Below the pieces are notes generated by a model. The model saw only the letters and a list, made by a program, of their open reading frames with translations. It was not told the origin of the DNA and made no database searches. Shown piece after piece: positions 19,469 to 27,273 of a stretch of 64,000 nt of DNA. The DNA lies in NCBI RefSeq assembly GCF_022549775.1, contig NZ_JAKZGP010000011.1:30480-94479 (forward strand). Reading direction: 5' to 3'. The stretch is from Belliella filtrata (GTDB lineage Bacteria > Bacteroidota > Bacteroidia > Cytophagales > Cyclobacteriaceae). Each line of letters begins with the position of its first letter. The stretch's first letter is position 1. Both the position numbers and the translations under genes were made by a program.

Positions 19469-20017
19469 ATGGAGAATTACCTTTCTGGACTGACAGAAGT
19501 TATTAAGTATAAGGCGCAAAAAATAAGGTTGATCATCACAGATGTGGATGGGGTATTGACAGATGGTGGAATTATATATGATGACAATCGGCTTGAATAT
19601 AAAAAGTTCAACGTCAAGGATGGTTTGATAGTAAGACATTTGAGGAAAAATGGAATAATGGTGGGCGCAATCACTGGTAGAAAATCCAAAGTAGTAGAAG
19701 ATAGGTGCGAGGAGTTGAAGTTTGATTTTCACTACCATGGTATCAAGGATAAAGGGAGAAAGCTTGCTGAGATTTTAGAAACTTTGGAGCTTGCCCTAGA
19801 TGAAGTTGCCTATATTGGAGATGATTTGATAGATTTGCCTATCCTTTGTAAGGTAGGCTTGTCTGTAAGCCCTTCTGATGCTTTGCCATATGTTCAGCAA
19901 AAAGTAGACTTCGTATCAAGCAGAAAAGGTGGGTATGGAGTATTTAGAGAGGTTGGGGATGCTGTGTTGATTGCGAAGGGTTTAATGGATGAAATCATAG
20001 AAAACTTAGTAAAATAA
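19469..20017 (+). CDS. kdsC: 3-deoxy-D-manno-octulosonate 8-phosphate phosphatase, HAD family
   Basis: KdsC removes phosphate from Kdo-8-phosphate in lipopolysaccharide core synthesis. It is a HAD phosphatase without a cap domain: motif I is DVDGVLTDGG with nucleophile Asp25 and acid/base Asp27, motif II GAITGRKS, and the late motif YIGDDLIDLPIL carries the magnesium-binding aspartates. The 182 residues and the C-terminal KGGYGVFREV are typical of KdsC, which is a tetramer completed by its neighbour's C-terminal tail. It lies 2 bases upstream of kdsA, the preceding enzyme of the same pathway, which supports the assignment. Confidence 0.94.
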   Translation: MENYLSGLTEVIKYKAQKIRLIITDVDGVLTDGGIIYDDNRLEYKKFNVKDGLIVRHLRKNGIMVGAITGRKSKVVEDRCEELKFDFHYHGIKDKGRKLAEILETLELALDEVAYIGDDLIDLPILCKVGLSVSPSDALPYVQQKVDFVSSRKGGYGVFREVGDAVLIAKGLMDEIIENLVK

Positions 20018-20019
20018 TC

Positions 20020-20865
20020 ATGAATAGAAGTACCCAAAAGATGAAAATTACGGACGATGTGATTTTAGGGTCTGATAAGCCAGTTTTGTTTGCAGGGCCT
20101 TGTGCAGTAGAAAGTTATGATATTTGCATAGAGATTGGAAGTAAAGTAAAAAGCTTGGCTGAGAAGTTTGGTTTTTCCTATGTTTTTAAAGCTTCTTTTG
20201 ATAAAGCGAATAGAACTTCCTCTGGCTCTTTTAGAAGTATAGGGATGGATAAGTCTTTAGAAGTTCTCCAAAGAGTAGGTTCAGCACTCGATGTTCCCTT
20301 GGTGACTGACATTCATGAAAGTTATCAAGCAGCAGAGGTAGCAGAAGTTGTTGATGTATTACAGATCCCAGCCTTTCTTTGTAGACAAACTGACTTACTT
20401 TTGGCAGCTGGTAATACCGGTAAAGCAGTTAAGATCAAAAGGGGGCAGTTTATGGCGCCAGAAGACATGCAATATGCAGTTTCAAAGGTTAGGTCCACTG
20501 GGAACGATAATGTTTGCTTGACAGAAAGAGGCTTCTCATTAGGGTATCACAACTTGGTGGTAGACATGAGAGGCTTACCTATTATGCGACAATTTTCGCC
20601 AGTGGTTTTTGATATCACGCACAGTGTTCAGCAGCCTGGAGGTCAAGGAGGTACAAGTGGCGGTCAGCGGGAGTTTGCTCCGATCTTAGCAAGAGCTGCG
20701 GCAGCAACAGGAATTGACGGGTTTTTTATAGAAACACATCCTGAACCAGCCAAAGCTTTGAGTGATGGACCAAATTTGATTCCATTAGATAAAATGGAAG
20801 GATTCTTAGAAATGCTTAAAGCTTCGTGGGAACTAGGTAGAAAGTTTCAAGACTTTAAAGTCTAA
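20020..20865 (+). CDS. kdsA: 3-deoxy-8-phosphooctulonate synthase
   Basis: KdsA condenses phosphoenolpyruvate with arabinose-5-phosphate to Kdo-8-phosphate. The 281-residue TIM barrel shows the family signatures LFAGPCAVES, FKASFDKANRTS, VTDIHE, QIPAFLCRQTDLL, and the HSVQQPGGQGGTSGGQRE loop. Both a lysine-rich substrate pocket (KIKRGQFMAPEDM) and the C-terminal FIETHPEPAKALSDGPN are intact. An in-frame ATG at 20041 would remove the first seven residues and is an alternative start. It ends the GNAT-nitrilase/kdsC/kdsA unit and is followed by a hairpin terminator. Confidence 0.97.
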   Translation: MNRSTQKMKITDDVILGSDKPVLFAGPCAVESYDICIEIGSKVKSLAEKFGFSYVFKASFDKANRTSSGSFRSIGMDKSLEVLQRVGSALDVPLVTDIHESYQAAEVAEVVDVLQIPAFLCRQTDLLLAAGNTGKAVKIKRGQFMAPEDMQYAVSKVRSTGNDNVCLTERGFSLGYHNLVVDMRGLPIMRQFSPVVFDITHSVQQPGGQGGTSGGQREFAPILARAAAATGIDGFFIETHPEPAKALSDGPNLIPLDKMEGFLEMLKASWELGRKFQDFKV

Positions 20866-20878
20866 ACAGGACTTAATG

Positions 20879-20916
20879 AAAAAAAGGCTGTTTCAAATTA
20901 TGAGACAGCCTTTTTT
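20879..20916 (+). terminator. Intrinsic terminator after kdsA
   Basis: AAAAAAGGCTGTTTC pairs with GAGACAGCCTTTTTT (one G-T pair) around an 8-9 base loop and ends in a T-run, immediately after the kdsA stop. Confidence 0.85.
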
Positions 20917-21075
20917 GTGAATGTGCTGAGAATAAAATCTTAGGTTTTTGAAGGTTTTTGGCTATTTATTGATAAAATAAACATATACAAAAAACCATCT
21001 AAAGCGATCAACTTTGAAAAAACGGTACAAATAATGTTTAATAGTAAATATTAACTCAAAAAGGGTAAATAAATT

Positions 21076-22761
21076 ATGAAGAATATTTTATTAAGTACAT
21101 TGCTATTGATCTATATGTTTCCAGTGATGTCCCAAGATCGGACTGGCTCTGTGTCTTCTGTAATTAACAGCATTATAGAAGTGGATGATACAGAGAGGAT
21201 AAAAAAGGTGGCAAATGAAGATTTGTTTAGTTCGGTAGTGATAAGAAAATTTTACAGTGACCGCACTTTTTTTCCAGCTTGGTCTGATGGAGATGTTTTT
21301 CCAGAGTTAGCTTATGAAATGCGCTATGAAATCAAGCAAGTTCAATTTGATGGGCTTAACCCTGAAGACTATCACCTTGGAGCTATTGATTTACTTTTTG
21401 AAAAATACGAAAGATCCAAGAAAGGGAAAGCTGAGTTTTTAGTTCATGATTATGCTAGTTTGGATGTGTTGCTTACAGATGCCTACATCATCATTTCGTC
21501 ACACTTGTATTTAGGTAAAATCGATCCAGAAAACCTGAAGTCCTCATGGGATATCCAGAGATCCGCTCCTGAGCTAAAGATAGATGAAAGACTACATGAA
21601 GCAATTTTGCAACATAGTATTCGAAAGAGTCTTGAGGAACTGTATCCTTCATTTCAAGTATATAAAAAAATGAGGGATGCTTTGAGATTTCTATATGATG
21701 ATCTGGCTAGGTGGCAGTCTGAATCTTCCGCCAATTGGAAAAAACTTAAGGTCGATAAGTCTATCAAAGTAGGTGATAGCTATAATCAGCTAGATCAAGT
21801 TAAAGAAAGATTGAGGTTTTGGGGCTACTTGGAGGACTTGCCTTTGGAAAGTTCGAAGGTTTATGATTCGTTACTTGTACCAGCGATCACCAAGCTTCAA
21901 ATAAGGCATGGTATGGAGCCGGATGGTGTGATAGGTCAGGGAACAATCCATGCACTCAATCAGACACCAGATGATCTTATCGAGACAGCAAGGGTAAATA
22001 TGGAGAGATTTAGATGGCTACCTAGAGATGTAAAAGACCAAGAAGTGATTTTAGTAAATACTGCAAATTTTCAATTGGACTATATCTCAAAAAGGGATAC
22101 AATTCTTAGTTCGAAAGTGATTGTAGGCAAAAGTTACCATGCTACCCCGCAGTTTAGTGCAGAAATGTCTTACATGGTTTTCAGTCCAACCTGGACCATT
22201 CCGAACTCAATTACTAGAAATGAGATCATTCCTGCAGTGAAGAAAGATATTGGTTATCTTAATAGCAAAAACATGAAAGTATTGACTTCTGATGGGAAAG
22301 AGGTGGATCCGCAAAGTATTGATTGGCAAAAGGCTAATGGGAAAAACTTCCCTTATTTGGTAAGGCAAGAACCAGGTGAACAAAACTCCCTTGGATTGGT
22401 GAAATTTATGTTCCCTAACAAGCATAGTGTATATATTCATGATACACCAGCGAGAAGTTTATTCGCCCGTGAAGATAGAGCGCTTAGCCATGGTTGTATT
22501 AGGATTCAGCGGCCAGTAGATTTTGCAAAAGTATTACTGAAGCACGATAGTGCATGGACGGATGAAAAGATCAAAGAATCAATGAATAAGTCCAAAGAAG
22601 TGATCGTAAAACTAGACCGAAAGATTCCTGTGGTTATTTTATACATGACTTTTTGGTCGGATTCTCGCGGCAATAATTTCTTTAGAAAAGATATTTATGA
22701 AAGAGATAATGAAATTCTTCTGGCATTAAAGCAAACTCGTGGTAAGAAATCAGGCGTTTAA
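21076..22761 (+). CDS. L,D-transpeptidase, YcbB/LdtD-like, with peptidoglycan-binding domain
   Basis: Periplasmic enzyme that makes 3-3 peptidoglycan cross-links or attaches proteins to the wall. A signal peptide covers residues 1-19 (NILLSTLLLIYMFPVMSQ). A helical region at about 60-230 resembles the YcbB scaffold domain. A PG_binding_1 domain at about 240-300 contains LRFWGYLEDLP and GMEPDGVIGQGTIHALN. The YkuD catalytic domain follows (FSPTWTIPNSITRNEI) with the capping loop and the active-site motif SHGCIR: His472 and Cys474. At 561 residues it matches the long Bacteroidota/proteobacterial form. Its last 12 bases overlap the convergent YkuD_2 gene. Confidence 0.93.
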   Translation: MKNILLSTLLLIYMFPVMSQDRTGSVSSVINSIIEVDDTERIKKVANEDLFSSVVIRKFYSDRTFFPAWSDGDVFPELAYEMRYEIKQVQFDGLNPEDYHLGAIDLLFEKYERSKKGKAEFLVHDYASLDVLLTDAYIIISSHLYLGKIDPENLKSSWDIQRSAPELKIDERLHEAILQHSIRKSLEELYPSFQVYKKMRDALRFLYDDLARWQSESSANWKKLKVDKSIKVGDSYNQLDQVKERLRFWGYLEDLPLESSKVYDSLLVPAITKLQIRHGMEPDGVIGQGTIHALNQTPDDLIETARVNMERFRWLPRDVKDQEVILVNTANFQLDYISKRDTILSSKVIVGKSYHATPQFSAEMSYMVFSPTWTIPNSITRNEIIPAVKKDIGYLNSKNMKVLTSDGKEVDPQSIDWQKANGKNFPYLVRQEPGEQNSLGLVKFMFPNKHSVYIHDTPARSLFAREDRALSHGCIRIQRPVDFAKVLLKHDSAWTDEKIKESMNKSKEVIVKLDRKIPVVILYMTFWSDSRGNNFFRKDIYERDNEILLALKQTRGKKSGV

Positions 22762-23460
22762 GATGGGGGATTTTAAAAGGTACTGTTCATCATTACCGAA
22801 TATAAACAAGAGTGATTTATTCTTAATCAAATCAATCACCTTATTAGCTTCAGCCAAAGGGAGTGCTGGACAGCCTAGGCTTCGACCTAGTCTTCCTGTA
22901 GTTTTGATGAAATCTTCATTGGCGTATGCTGCGCCATGGATCACGATGGCTCTTTCTCTAGCGCTATCATTATATCCACTTTCTAATCCATCTAACCTCA
23001 ATGAATAACCATGCTTGCCTTGATAGGTTTCTGCCGTTTTATAGAAGCCTAAGCTACTCTTATAAGAAGAGTTCGTATTTGAAAAAGACTTAGCCATTAA
23101 GTCTCCTGAGTTGCGACCATGTGACACATAGCCATGATGTAAAATTTCACCTGAGACCATATCTATGATCCAAAGTCTCTTTTGAGAAGATGGTAAAGTA
23201 AAGTCAATTACACTTAAAGGCTTCTCTAGGCTGATTTCCTTTTTCTCAACTAACTTCTGATAACCAGACATTCCGATCTCTAAAATGATTTCGTTAGGGA
23301 GGTCGATGTTTGAGTTGTTTGGATTCGAAAAAATCAAATCTGCATTGAAGCTCGCTACTGGATTGATTTCCTCATGGTGTGCGCGTAAGCTGTGTGCTGC
23401 AAAGAAATCGGAAAATAAACTTGAAGTAAGGAAGAATAGGGCTAGGGTGAATTTTTTCAT
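22750..23460 (-). CDS. Murein L,D-transpeptidase catalytic domain protein, YkuD_2 type
   Basis: Exported protein of 236 residues with a signal peptide (KKFTLALFFLTSSLFSDFFAAHS). The catalytic part has WIIDMVSGEILHHGYVSHGRNSG, then YSLRLDGLESGYNDSARERAIVIHGA and the active-site SLGCPALP with Cys197; this is the variant cysteine motif of the YkuD_2 family rather than the classic SHGC[IV]R. It likely acts on peptidoglycan stem peptides in the periplasm. It faces the YcbB-like transpeptidase with a 12-base overlap at the 3' ends, so each gene's transcript carries antisense to the other's tail. Confidence 0.88.
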   Translation of the reverse strand: MKKFTLALFFLTSSLFSDFFAAHSLRAHHEEINPVASFNADLIFSNPNNSNIDLPNEIILEIGMSGYQKLVEKKEISLEKPLSVIDFTLPSSQKRLWIIDMVSGEILHHGYVSHGRNSGDLMAKSFSNTNSSYKSSLGFYKTAETYQGKHGYSLRLDGLESGYNDSARERAIVIHGAAYANEDFIKTTGRLGRSLGCPALPLAEANKVIDLIKNKSLLFIFGNDEQYLLKSPILNA

Positions 23461-23763
23461 TGACTATTTTAATTTCATTCTTTGTGTGACAAAGAAAGTG
23501 CTTGTTTGTCTAAAAGACAAGGATTCAATGGTTTAAGTTCCGGTGAAAATCAGGTAATAGGTTTCAAGTGTACTACTTTGCGTGGCATGGAACTGTTTTT
23601 GTTGATTTCTGTGTTAATTTGCGTGATCAAAATTCAATAAATATTGAAGCGGTGATAAATCTTTCTTGTTTTTTATCGCTTTATAAATCAATGCTTTGTA
23701 ATTTTTGTTTAACAATTGATTCAAAAAAGTAAACAAAGCTTCCGAATTCAAGTTCTGATATCA
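23461..23763. other. 303-base divergent intergenic region, no gene seen
   Basis: Region between the divergent YkuD_2 gene and the PTPS-like gene. It is AT-rich and must hold both promoters. I see a small hairpin (CTTGT/ACAAG type) near 23500-23521 and an imperfect -7-like element (GTAATTTTTG) near 23699-23708, but nothing I would call a defined site. Confidence 0.4.
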
Positions 23764-24174
23764 ATGAAAGTATCCGTATATAGAAAAGAGCATTTCAACG
23801 CTGCACATAGATTATTTAATCCAAATTGGACTGATGAAAAGAATCATGAAGTGTTTGGGAAATGTAATAATTCCAATTTTCATGGACATAATTACGAATT
23901 GATCGTAAAGCTAGTGGGAGAGATCGACCCTGACACTGGTTACGTATATGATATGAAAATATTGAGTGACCTGATCAAAGAAAAAATATTGAATAAGTTT
24001 GATCACAAAAACTTGAACCTGGATACTGAGGAGTTTAGAGAGATTAACCCAACAGCAGAAAATATAGCTGTAGTTGTTTGGAATATTTTAAGAAAAGAAA
24101 TCGAGACAAAATACGACTTAATAGTTCGATTATATGAAACAGAAAGAAACTTTGTTGAATACGATGGCAATTAA
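23764..24174 (+). CDS. 6-pyruvoyl-tetrahydropterin synthase / 6-carboxytetrahydropterin synthase family protein
   Basis: Zinc-dependent pterin enzyme acting on 7,8-dihydroneopterin triphosphate, the product of FolE next door. The ATG at 23764 is chosen because MKVSVYRKEHFNAAH is the normal family start; the longer frame from 23716 adds unrelated residues. Zinc ligands are His15, His40 and His42 (FHGHNY). The catalytic Cys34 is in GKCNNSN, spaced five residues before the HGH motif as in animal PTPS; E. coli QueD has three. GEIDPDTGYVYD, FDHKNLNLD and the late YETERN glutamate are also PTPS-like. In bacteria such genes often serve queuosine synthesis (queD), so both a queuosine and a biopterin-type role are open. 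Confidence 0.88.
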   Translation: MKVSVYRKEHFNAAHRLFNPNWTDEKNHEVFGKCNNSNFHGHNYELIVKLVGEIDPDTGYVYDMKILSDLIKEKILNKFDHKNLNLDTEEFREINPTAENIAVVVWNILRKEIETKYDLIVRLYETERNFVEYDGN

Positions 24175-24829
24175 TGTGACACGTGACATTGACGAAATCG
24201 GGGATGAGCACGTGGGGACTTCATATGACACGCCGTTGAGAGAAGATGCATTTGAGATGGATGATGAGCTCAAGATTGAGCTTATTGAAAAGCATTTCAA
24301 AGAGATCATGCTCATTATGGGATTGGATTTGACTGATGATAGTCTGAAAGGAACTCCAAGAAGAGTTGCTAAGATGTATATCAAAGAGATTTTCAGTGGA
24401 CTTAATCCAAAAAACAAGCCAGACGCAAAACTCTTTGAAAACAAGTACAAATACAATGAAATGCTTGTAGAAAAAGATATCACTTTCTTTTCAAATTGTG
24501 AGCATCACTTTGTACCTATATATGGAAAAGCACACGTTGCATACATTTCTAATGGAAGTGTAATTGGTTTGTCCAAAATCAACAGGATAGTTCAGTACTT
24601 TGCTAAGCGTCCTCAAGTACAAGAGCGGTTGACAATGCAAATAGGTAATGAGTTAAAAGAAGTATTGGGAACCGATGACGTAGCGGTAGTGATAGACGCA
24701 AATCACATGTGTGTGTCTTCGCGAGGAATCAATGATGTCAATAGTTCTACCGTTACTTCTTATTATAGTGGTAAGTTCGAAAAGGATGAGCAGTCAAGGA
24801 ATGAGTTTATGAAGTACATCACTTTGTAA
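24164..24829 (+). CDS. folE: GTP cyclohydrolase I
   Basis: FolE converts GTP to 7,8-dihydroneopterin triphosphate, the first step to folate, queuosine and biopterin. Key motifs: DLTDDSLKGTPRRVAKMY, then FFSNCEHHFVPIYGKAHVAYI with the zinc-binding Cys and His, SKINRIVQYFAKRPQVQERLT, and DANHMCVSSRGI with the second zinc cysteine. The ATG at 24164 gives 221 residues, the usual length, and overlaps the stop of the PTPS-like gene by 11 bases; an ATG at 24134 would add ten residues. The overlap implies translational coupling of FolE with the enzyme that uses its product. Confidence 0.96.
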   Translation: MAINVTRDIDEIGDEHVGTSYDTPLREDAFEMDDELKIELIEKHFKEIMLIMGLDLTDDSLKGTPRRVAKMYIKEIFSGLNPKNKPDAKLFENKYKYNEMLVEKDITFFSNCEHHFVPIYGKAHVAYISNGSVIGLSKINRIVQYFAKRPQVQERLTMQIGNELKEVLGTDDVAVVIDANHMCVSSRGINDVNSSTVTSYYSGKFEKDEQSRNEFMKYITL

Positions 24830-24889
24830 CTTATAATATTGAAGCTGTAATTAGAATTTTACCCTAATTTTAGAGTAGCAGTGAGTTTT

Positions 24890-24932
24890 AAATCCCTGTT
24901 CAGATTCACATGAATTTGGAGAGGGATTTTTT
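24890..24932 (+). terminator. Intrinsic terminator after folE
   Basis: AAATCCCT (24890-24897) pairs with AGGGATTT (24922-24929) and is followed by more T residues. The loop is long (24 bases), so it is moderately convincing. Confidence 0.6.
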
Positions 24933-25047
24933 AATTATATATCTTTTTTTTGTAAACATAGACATAAAGTTGAAGGTTAATTGAGTGAATAGTTTATGAT
25001 TAGATTCATGCAGTATTTTAGATCAATTGAAAAATATTAGGCTCATT

Positions 25048-25734
25048 ATGAAGAATAAAAATATAGTGATTATAGGAGGTAGCTCTGGCATTGGAAAGTC
25101 TATTGTCGAAATGCTTAAGTCTGAAGGAGCTGAAGTCTTCGAATATTCTAGGAGTATGGTAGGTGATTTTCAACTTGATGTTACGTCTGACTTCAAAGAG
25201 ATTAAAACATTACCCGATACCATAGATGGTTTGGTGTATTGCCCTGGATCAATAAACTTGAAGCCTTTCCACAGGTTGACAGTAGACCAAGTCAAAGAAG
25301 ATCTTGAGGTGAACTTTTTGGGAGCAGTGAAGGTATTACAGGCCTGTTTTAAAGGTCTAAAGCAATCTTCAAGCTCTTCAGTGGTGCTTTTTAGTACTGT
25401 GGCGGTAAGTGTGGGGATGGGTTTTCATAGCTCCATAGCAAGCTCCAAGGGTGCTGTTGAAGGATTGGTGAAATCATTGGCTGCGGAATGGTCTCCACTA
25501 AGCATTCGAGTGAATGCCATCGCTCCATCACTTACAGATACACCACTAGCTGGACAGTTGCTTTCAAATGACGACAAAAGAGAAGCCGCAATGAAGCGTC
25601 ACCCTTTAGGTAGATTTGGAAAACCTGAAGATTTAGCTGCGGCTGTTTCATACCTTTTATCAGGCAGTTCGTCATGGATGACTGGTCAGATATTGCATAT
25701 AGATGGTGGTATGTCTTCAGTAAGAGGTGTTTAG
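25048..25734 (+). CDS. SDR-family protein with Ile in place of the catalytic Tyr
   Basis: Rossmann-fold SDR of 228 residues. The ATG at 25048 is preferred over the TTG at 25027. The cofactor motif GGSSGIG is at residues 10-16. The C-terminal part is canonical (SIRVNAIAPSLTDTPLA, HPLGRFGKPEDLAAAVSYLLS, TGQILHIDGG). At the active-site position the usual YxxxK reads IASSK: Ile130 and Lys134. The protein is otherwise intact, so this looks like a clade with altered chemistry and not a decayed gene. I recall similar Tyr-less SDRs in gammaproteobacteria near folE and photolyase genes, but this is memory only. It follows folE by about 220 bases with a terminator in between. Confidence 0.85.
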   Translation: MKNKNIVIIGGSSGIGKSIVEMLKSEGAEVFEYSRSMVGDFQLDVTSDFKEIKTLPDTIDGLVYCPGSINLKPFHRLTVDQVKEDLEVNFLGAVKVLQACFKGLKQSSSSSVVLFSTVAVSVGMGFHSSIASSKGAVEGLVKSLAAEWSPLSIRVNAIAPSLTDTPLAGQLLSNDDKREAAMKRHPLGRFGKPEDLAAAVSYLLSGSSSWMTGQILHIDGGMSSVRGV

Positions 25735-25785
25735 TAAGTTTTTACTCAAAACAATTTGTAAATTTGTTTGTAGTAATAGAAGGGT

Positions 25786-26079
25786 ATGTTCCCGAGAGTA
25801 ACAAGTACAAGTATTATGAAGACTCCACCAGAATCATATTTGATTTTCAAGGAAGAGCTAAAGAAGGCAAGGTTAGAGAAAGAAAAGCTTCAAAAGGAAT
25901 ATGAGTCTCAATTGCAGTCAATGAATAGTGAACTTTCGAGGTTGAAAGAACAAATTGCTGCACAGCAGGAACTGATGAAGACGACTTTAGAGTATGCGAT
26001 CAGATTAGAAGAAAACTTAGATCACCTCAAAGTAGAAGTCGCTAATGTCCCAAGCCTTAAAAAGAAATCCTTCCACTAA
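25786..26079 (+). CDS. Small coiled-coil protein (up to 97 aa), unknown
   Basis: I do not recognise this protein. Residues about 20-85 are almost entirely charged and helical with heptad-like Leu/Ile spacing (FKEELKKARLEKEKLQKEYE, LSRLKEQIAAQQELMKTTL), predicting one long coiled coil, and the tail is basic (KKKSFH). Starts at 25786 or 25816 are both possible; the second gives MKTPPESYLIF and 87 residues. It lies 51 bases after the SDR and 23 bases before the next gene, all co-directional. It could be a small scaffold or cytoskeleton-associated protein; that is speculation. Confidence 0.6.
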   Translation: MFPRVTSTSIMKTPPESYLIFKEELKKARLEKEKLQKEYESQLQSMNSELSRLKEQIAAQQELMKTTLEYAIRLEENLDHLKVEVANVPSLKKKSFH

Positions 26080-26102
26080 TTTAGTAATTTAATTTCTTAG
26101 CT

Positions 26103-26546
26103 ATGAATGCTATTGACAACATTATAGGTATCAATGATTTTGAGTTGATATTCGAAGAAAGAGATGCGAAAGTGTTAGCAAATGCTGAAAGTGGTATAGT
26201 AATATGTCAGTTATTGACAGATTATGTGCCTATTGATGTCTTCAAAGACATTTTTCTTAGAATTTCAGATGTAATCAAGAAAGGTGGCTATGAAAAATTC
26301 ATCTTTGATAAACGTTCTCTCAGAGCATTTCATCAACCTAGTATGGAGTGGTATTTTTTAGAATGGAAAAAGCAAATGCTGGAACTAGGACTCCGCCAGC
26401 ACAGGAAGATTCTGCCAGCAGAAAAATGGTTCGAAAAAATGGTGATGATTGCAAAGGAACAAATCATGAAAAATAATCCTGACCATATTATTGATCAATT
26501 AAATATCAAATATTGTGACAGCTTAGATGAAGCAATTGCAAGCTAA
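26103..26546 (+). CDS. Unknown 147-aa cytosolic protein, possibly STAS/SpoIIAA-like
   Basis: Not a family I can name with confidence. The order of predicted elements (strand FELIFEERDAKVLANAESGI, strand IVICQLLTDYVPIDVFKDIF, helix, strand KFIFDKRSLRAFHQ, helix) resembles SpoIIAA/STAS-like folds that other Bacteroidota carry as small stand-alone proteins. It has no signal peptide or membrane segment. Its TAA stop shares one base with the ATG of the flavin reductase gene (TAATG), so the two are translationally coupled. Confidence 0.7.
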   Translation: MNAIDNIIGINDFELIFEERDAKVLANAESGIVICQLLTDYVPIDVFKDIFLRISDVIKKGGYEKFIFDKRSLRAFHQPSMEWYFLEWKKQMLELGLRQHRKILPAEKWFEKMVMIAKEQIMKNNPDHIIDQLNIKYCDSLDEAIAS

Positions 26547-27175
26547 TGAAGAATTTTAGTAAAGAAAGCTTGCTTCAAGGTGATGCATCATTTAGAAGAG
26601 ATTTTGTCAATGCCTTGTCGGGATATAAAAGCCTTAATTTAATAGGAACTATAAGCAAGGCAGGTGTAAACAACTTAGCTCCATTTTCTCAAGTGTTTCA
26701 TATTGGGGCTTCTCCACCACTGGTAGGAGTGCTATTTAGGCCACACACTGTTGAAAGGCATACACTTCAGAATGTTTTAGATACAGATGAGTTTACGCTC
26801 AATCATGTAGGTAAATCTTTTTATGAAGAAGCGCATCAAACAGCAGCGAGGTATGAGGGATCGGAGTTTGAAGCTGTAGGTTTAAAAGCTTTGAATAGAC
26901 CAGAATGCCTTGCCCCATTTGTGAAAATCAGCCCTTTACAAATAGCCTGTAAGCTTATATCAAGTCAGACACTTGAGGTGAATGATACAGTGCTAGTTAT
27001 TGCATCAATCGAGCATGTTTGGGTAGCAGAAAATGGATTGAGAGAAGATGGTTCCTTGGATTTGGAAAAAATGGAGACAGTCACCGTAAGTGGTTTGGAT
27101 GAATATTATACTGGTCAAAGGCTAGGTAAGCTCAGCTATCCAAAGCCGGGGAAGGATGTAGAAAAGCTTCTTTAA
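26546..27175 (+). CDS. Flavin reductase-like FMN-binding protein
   Basis: Split-barrel flavoprotein of 209 residues in the flavin reductase family, which bind FMN and either reduce free flavin with NAD(P)H or use it in a short electron chain. Typical features are LIGTISKAGVNNLAPFSQVFHIGASPPLVGVLFR near the start (flavin phosphate-binding segment), TLQNVLDTDEFTLNHV, and a central EVNDTVLVIASIEHVWV strand. A hallmark in Bacteroidota members is the C-terminal GLDEYYTGQRLGKLSYPKP, present here. It is coupled to the preceding unknown gene by a one-base overlap. The physiological partner is not evident. Confidence 0.85.
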   Translation: MKNFSKESLLQGDASFRRDFVNALSGYKSLNLIGTISKAGVNNLAPFSQVFHIGASPPLVGVLFRPHTVERHTLQNVLDTDEFTLNHVGKSFYEEAHQTAARYEGSEFEAVGLKALNRPECLAPFVKISPLQIACKLISSQTLEVNDTVLVIASIEHVWVAENGLREDGSLDLEKMETVTVSGLDEYYTGQRLGKLSYPKPGKDVEKLL

Positions 27176-27262
27176 GATTGCTTTTTTGTGCCCCTTTTAA
27201 ACAAAGCCAAATTATATTCCGAAAATTTTTCATTTAAACTTTATCAATTGTGATAGGCTGAT

Positions 27263-27270
27263 TACCTTTG
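27263..27270 (+). promoter_or_regulatory. TAnnTTTG -7-like element directly before guaA
   Basis: TACCTTTG matches the Bacteroidota -7 consensus exactly but ends only 3 bases before the guaA ATG (27274). No good -33 TTG lies 19-20 bases upstream. If used, the transcript would start at about the start codon. Confidence 0.3.
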
Positions 27271-27273
27271 CGC

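Noticed and set aside
25048..25734. Tyr-less SDR as a decayed gene
   Set aside because: Only the catalytic Tyr differs; everything else is conserved and the frame is intact.
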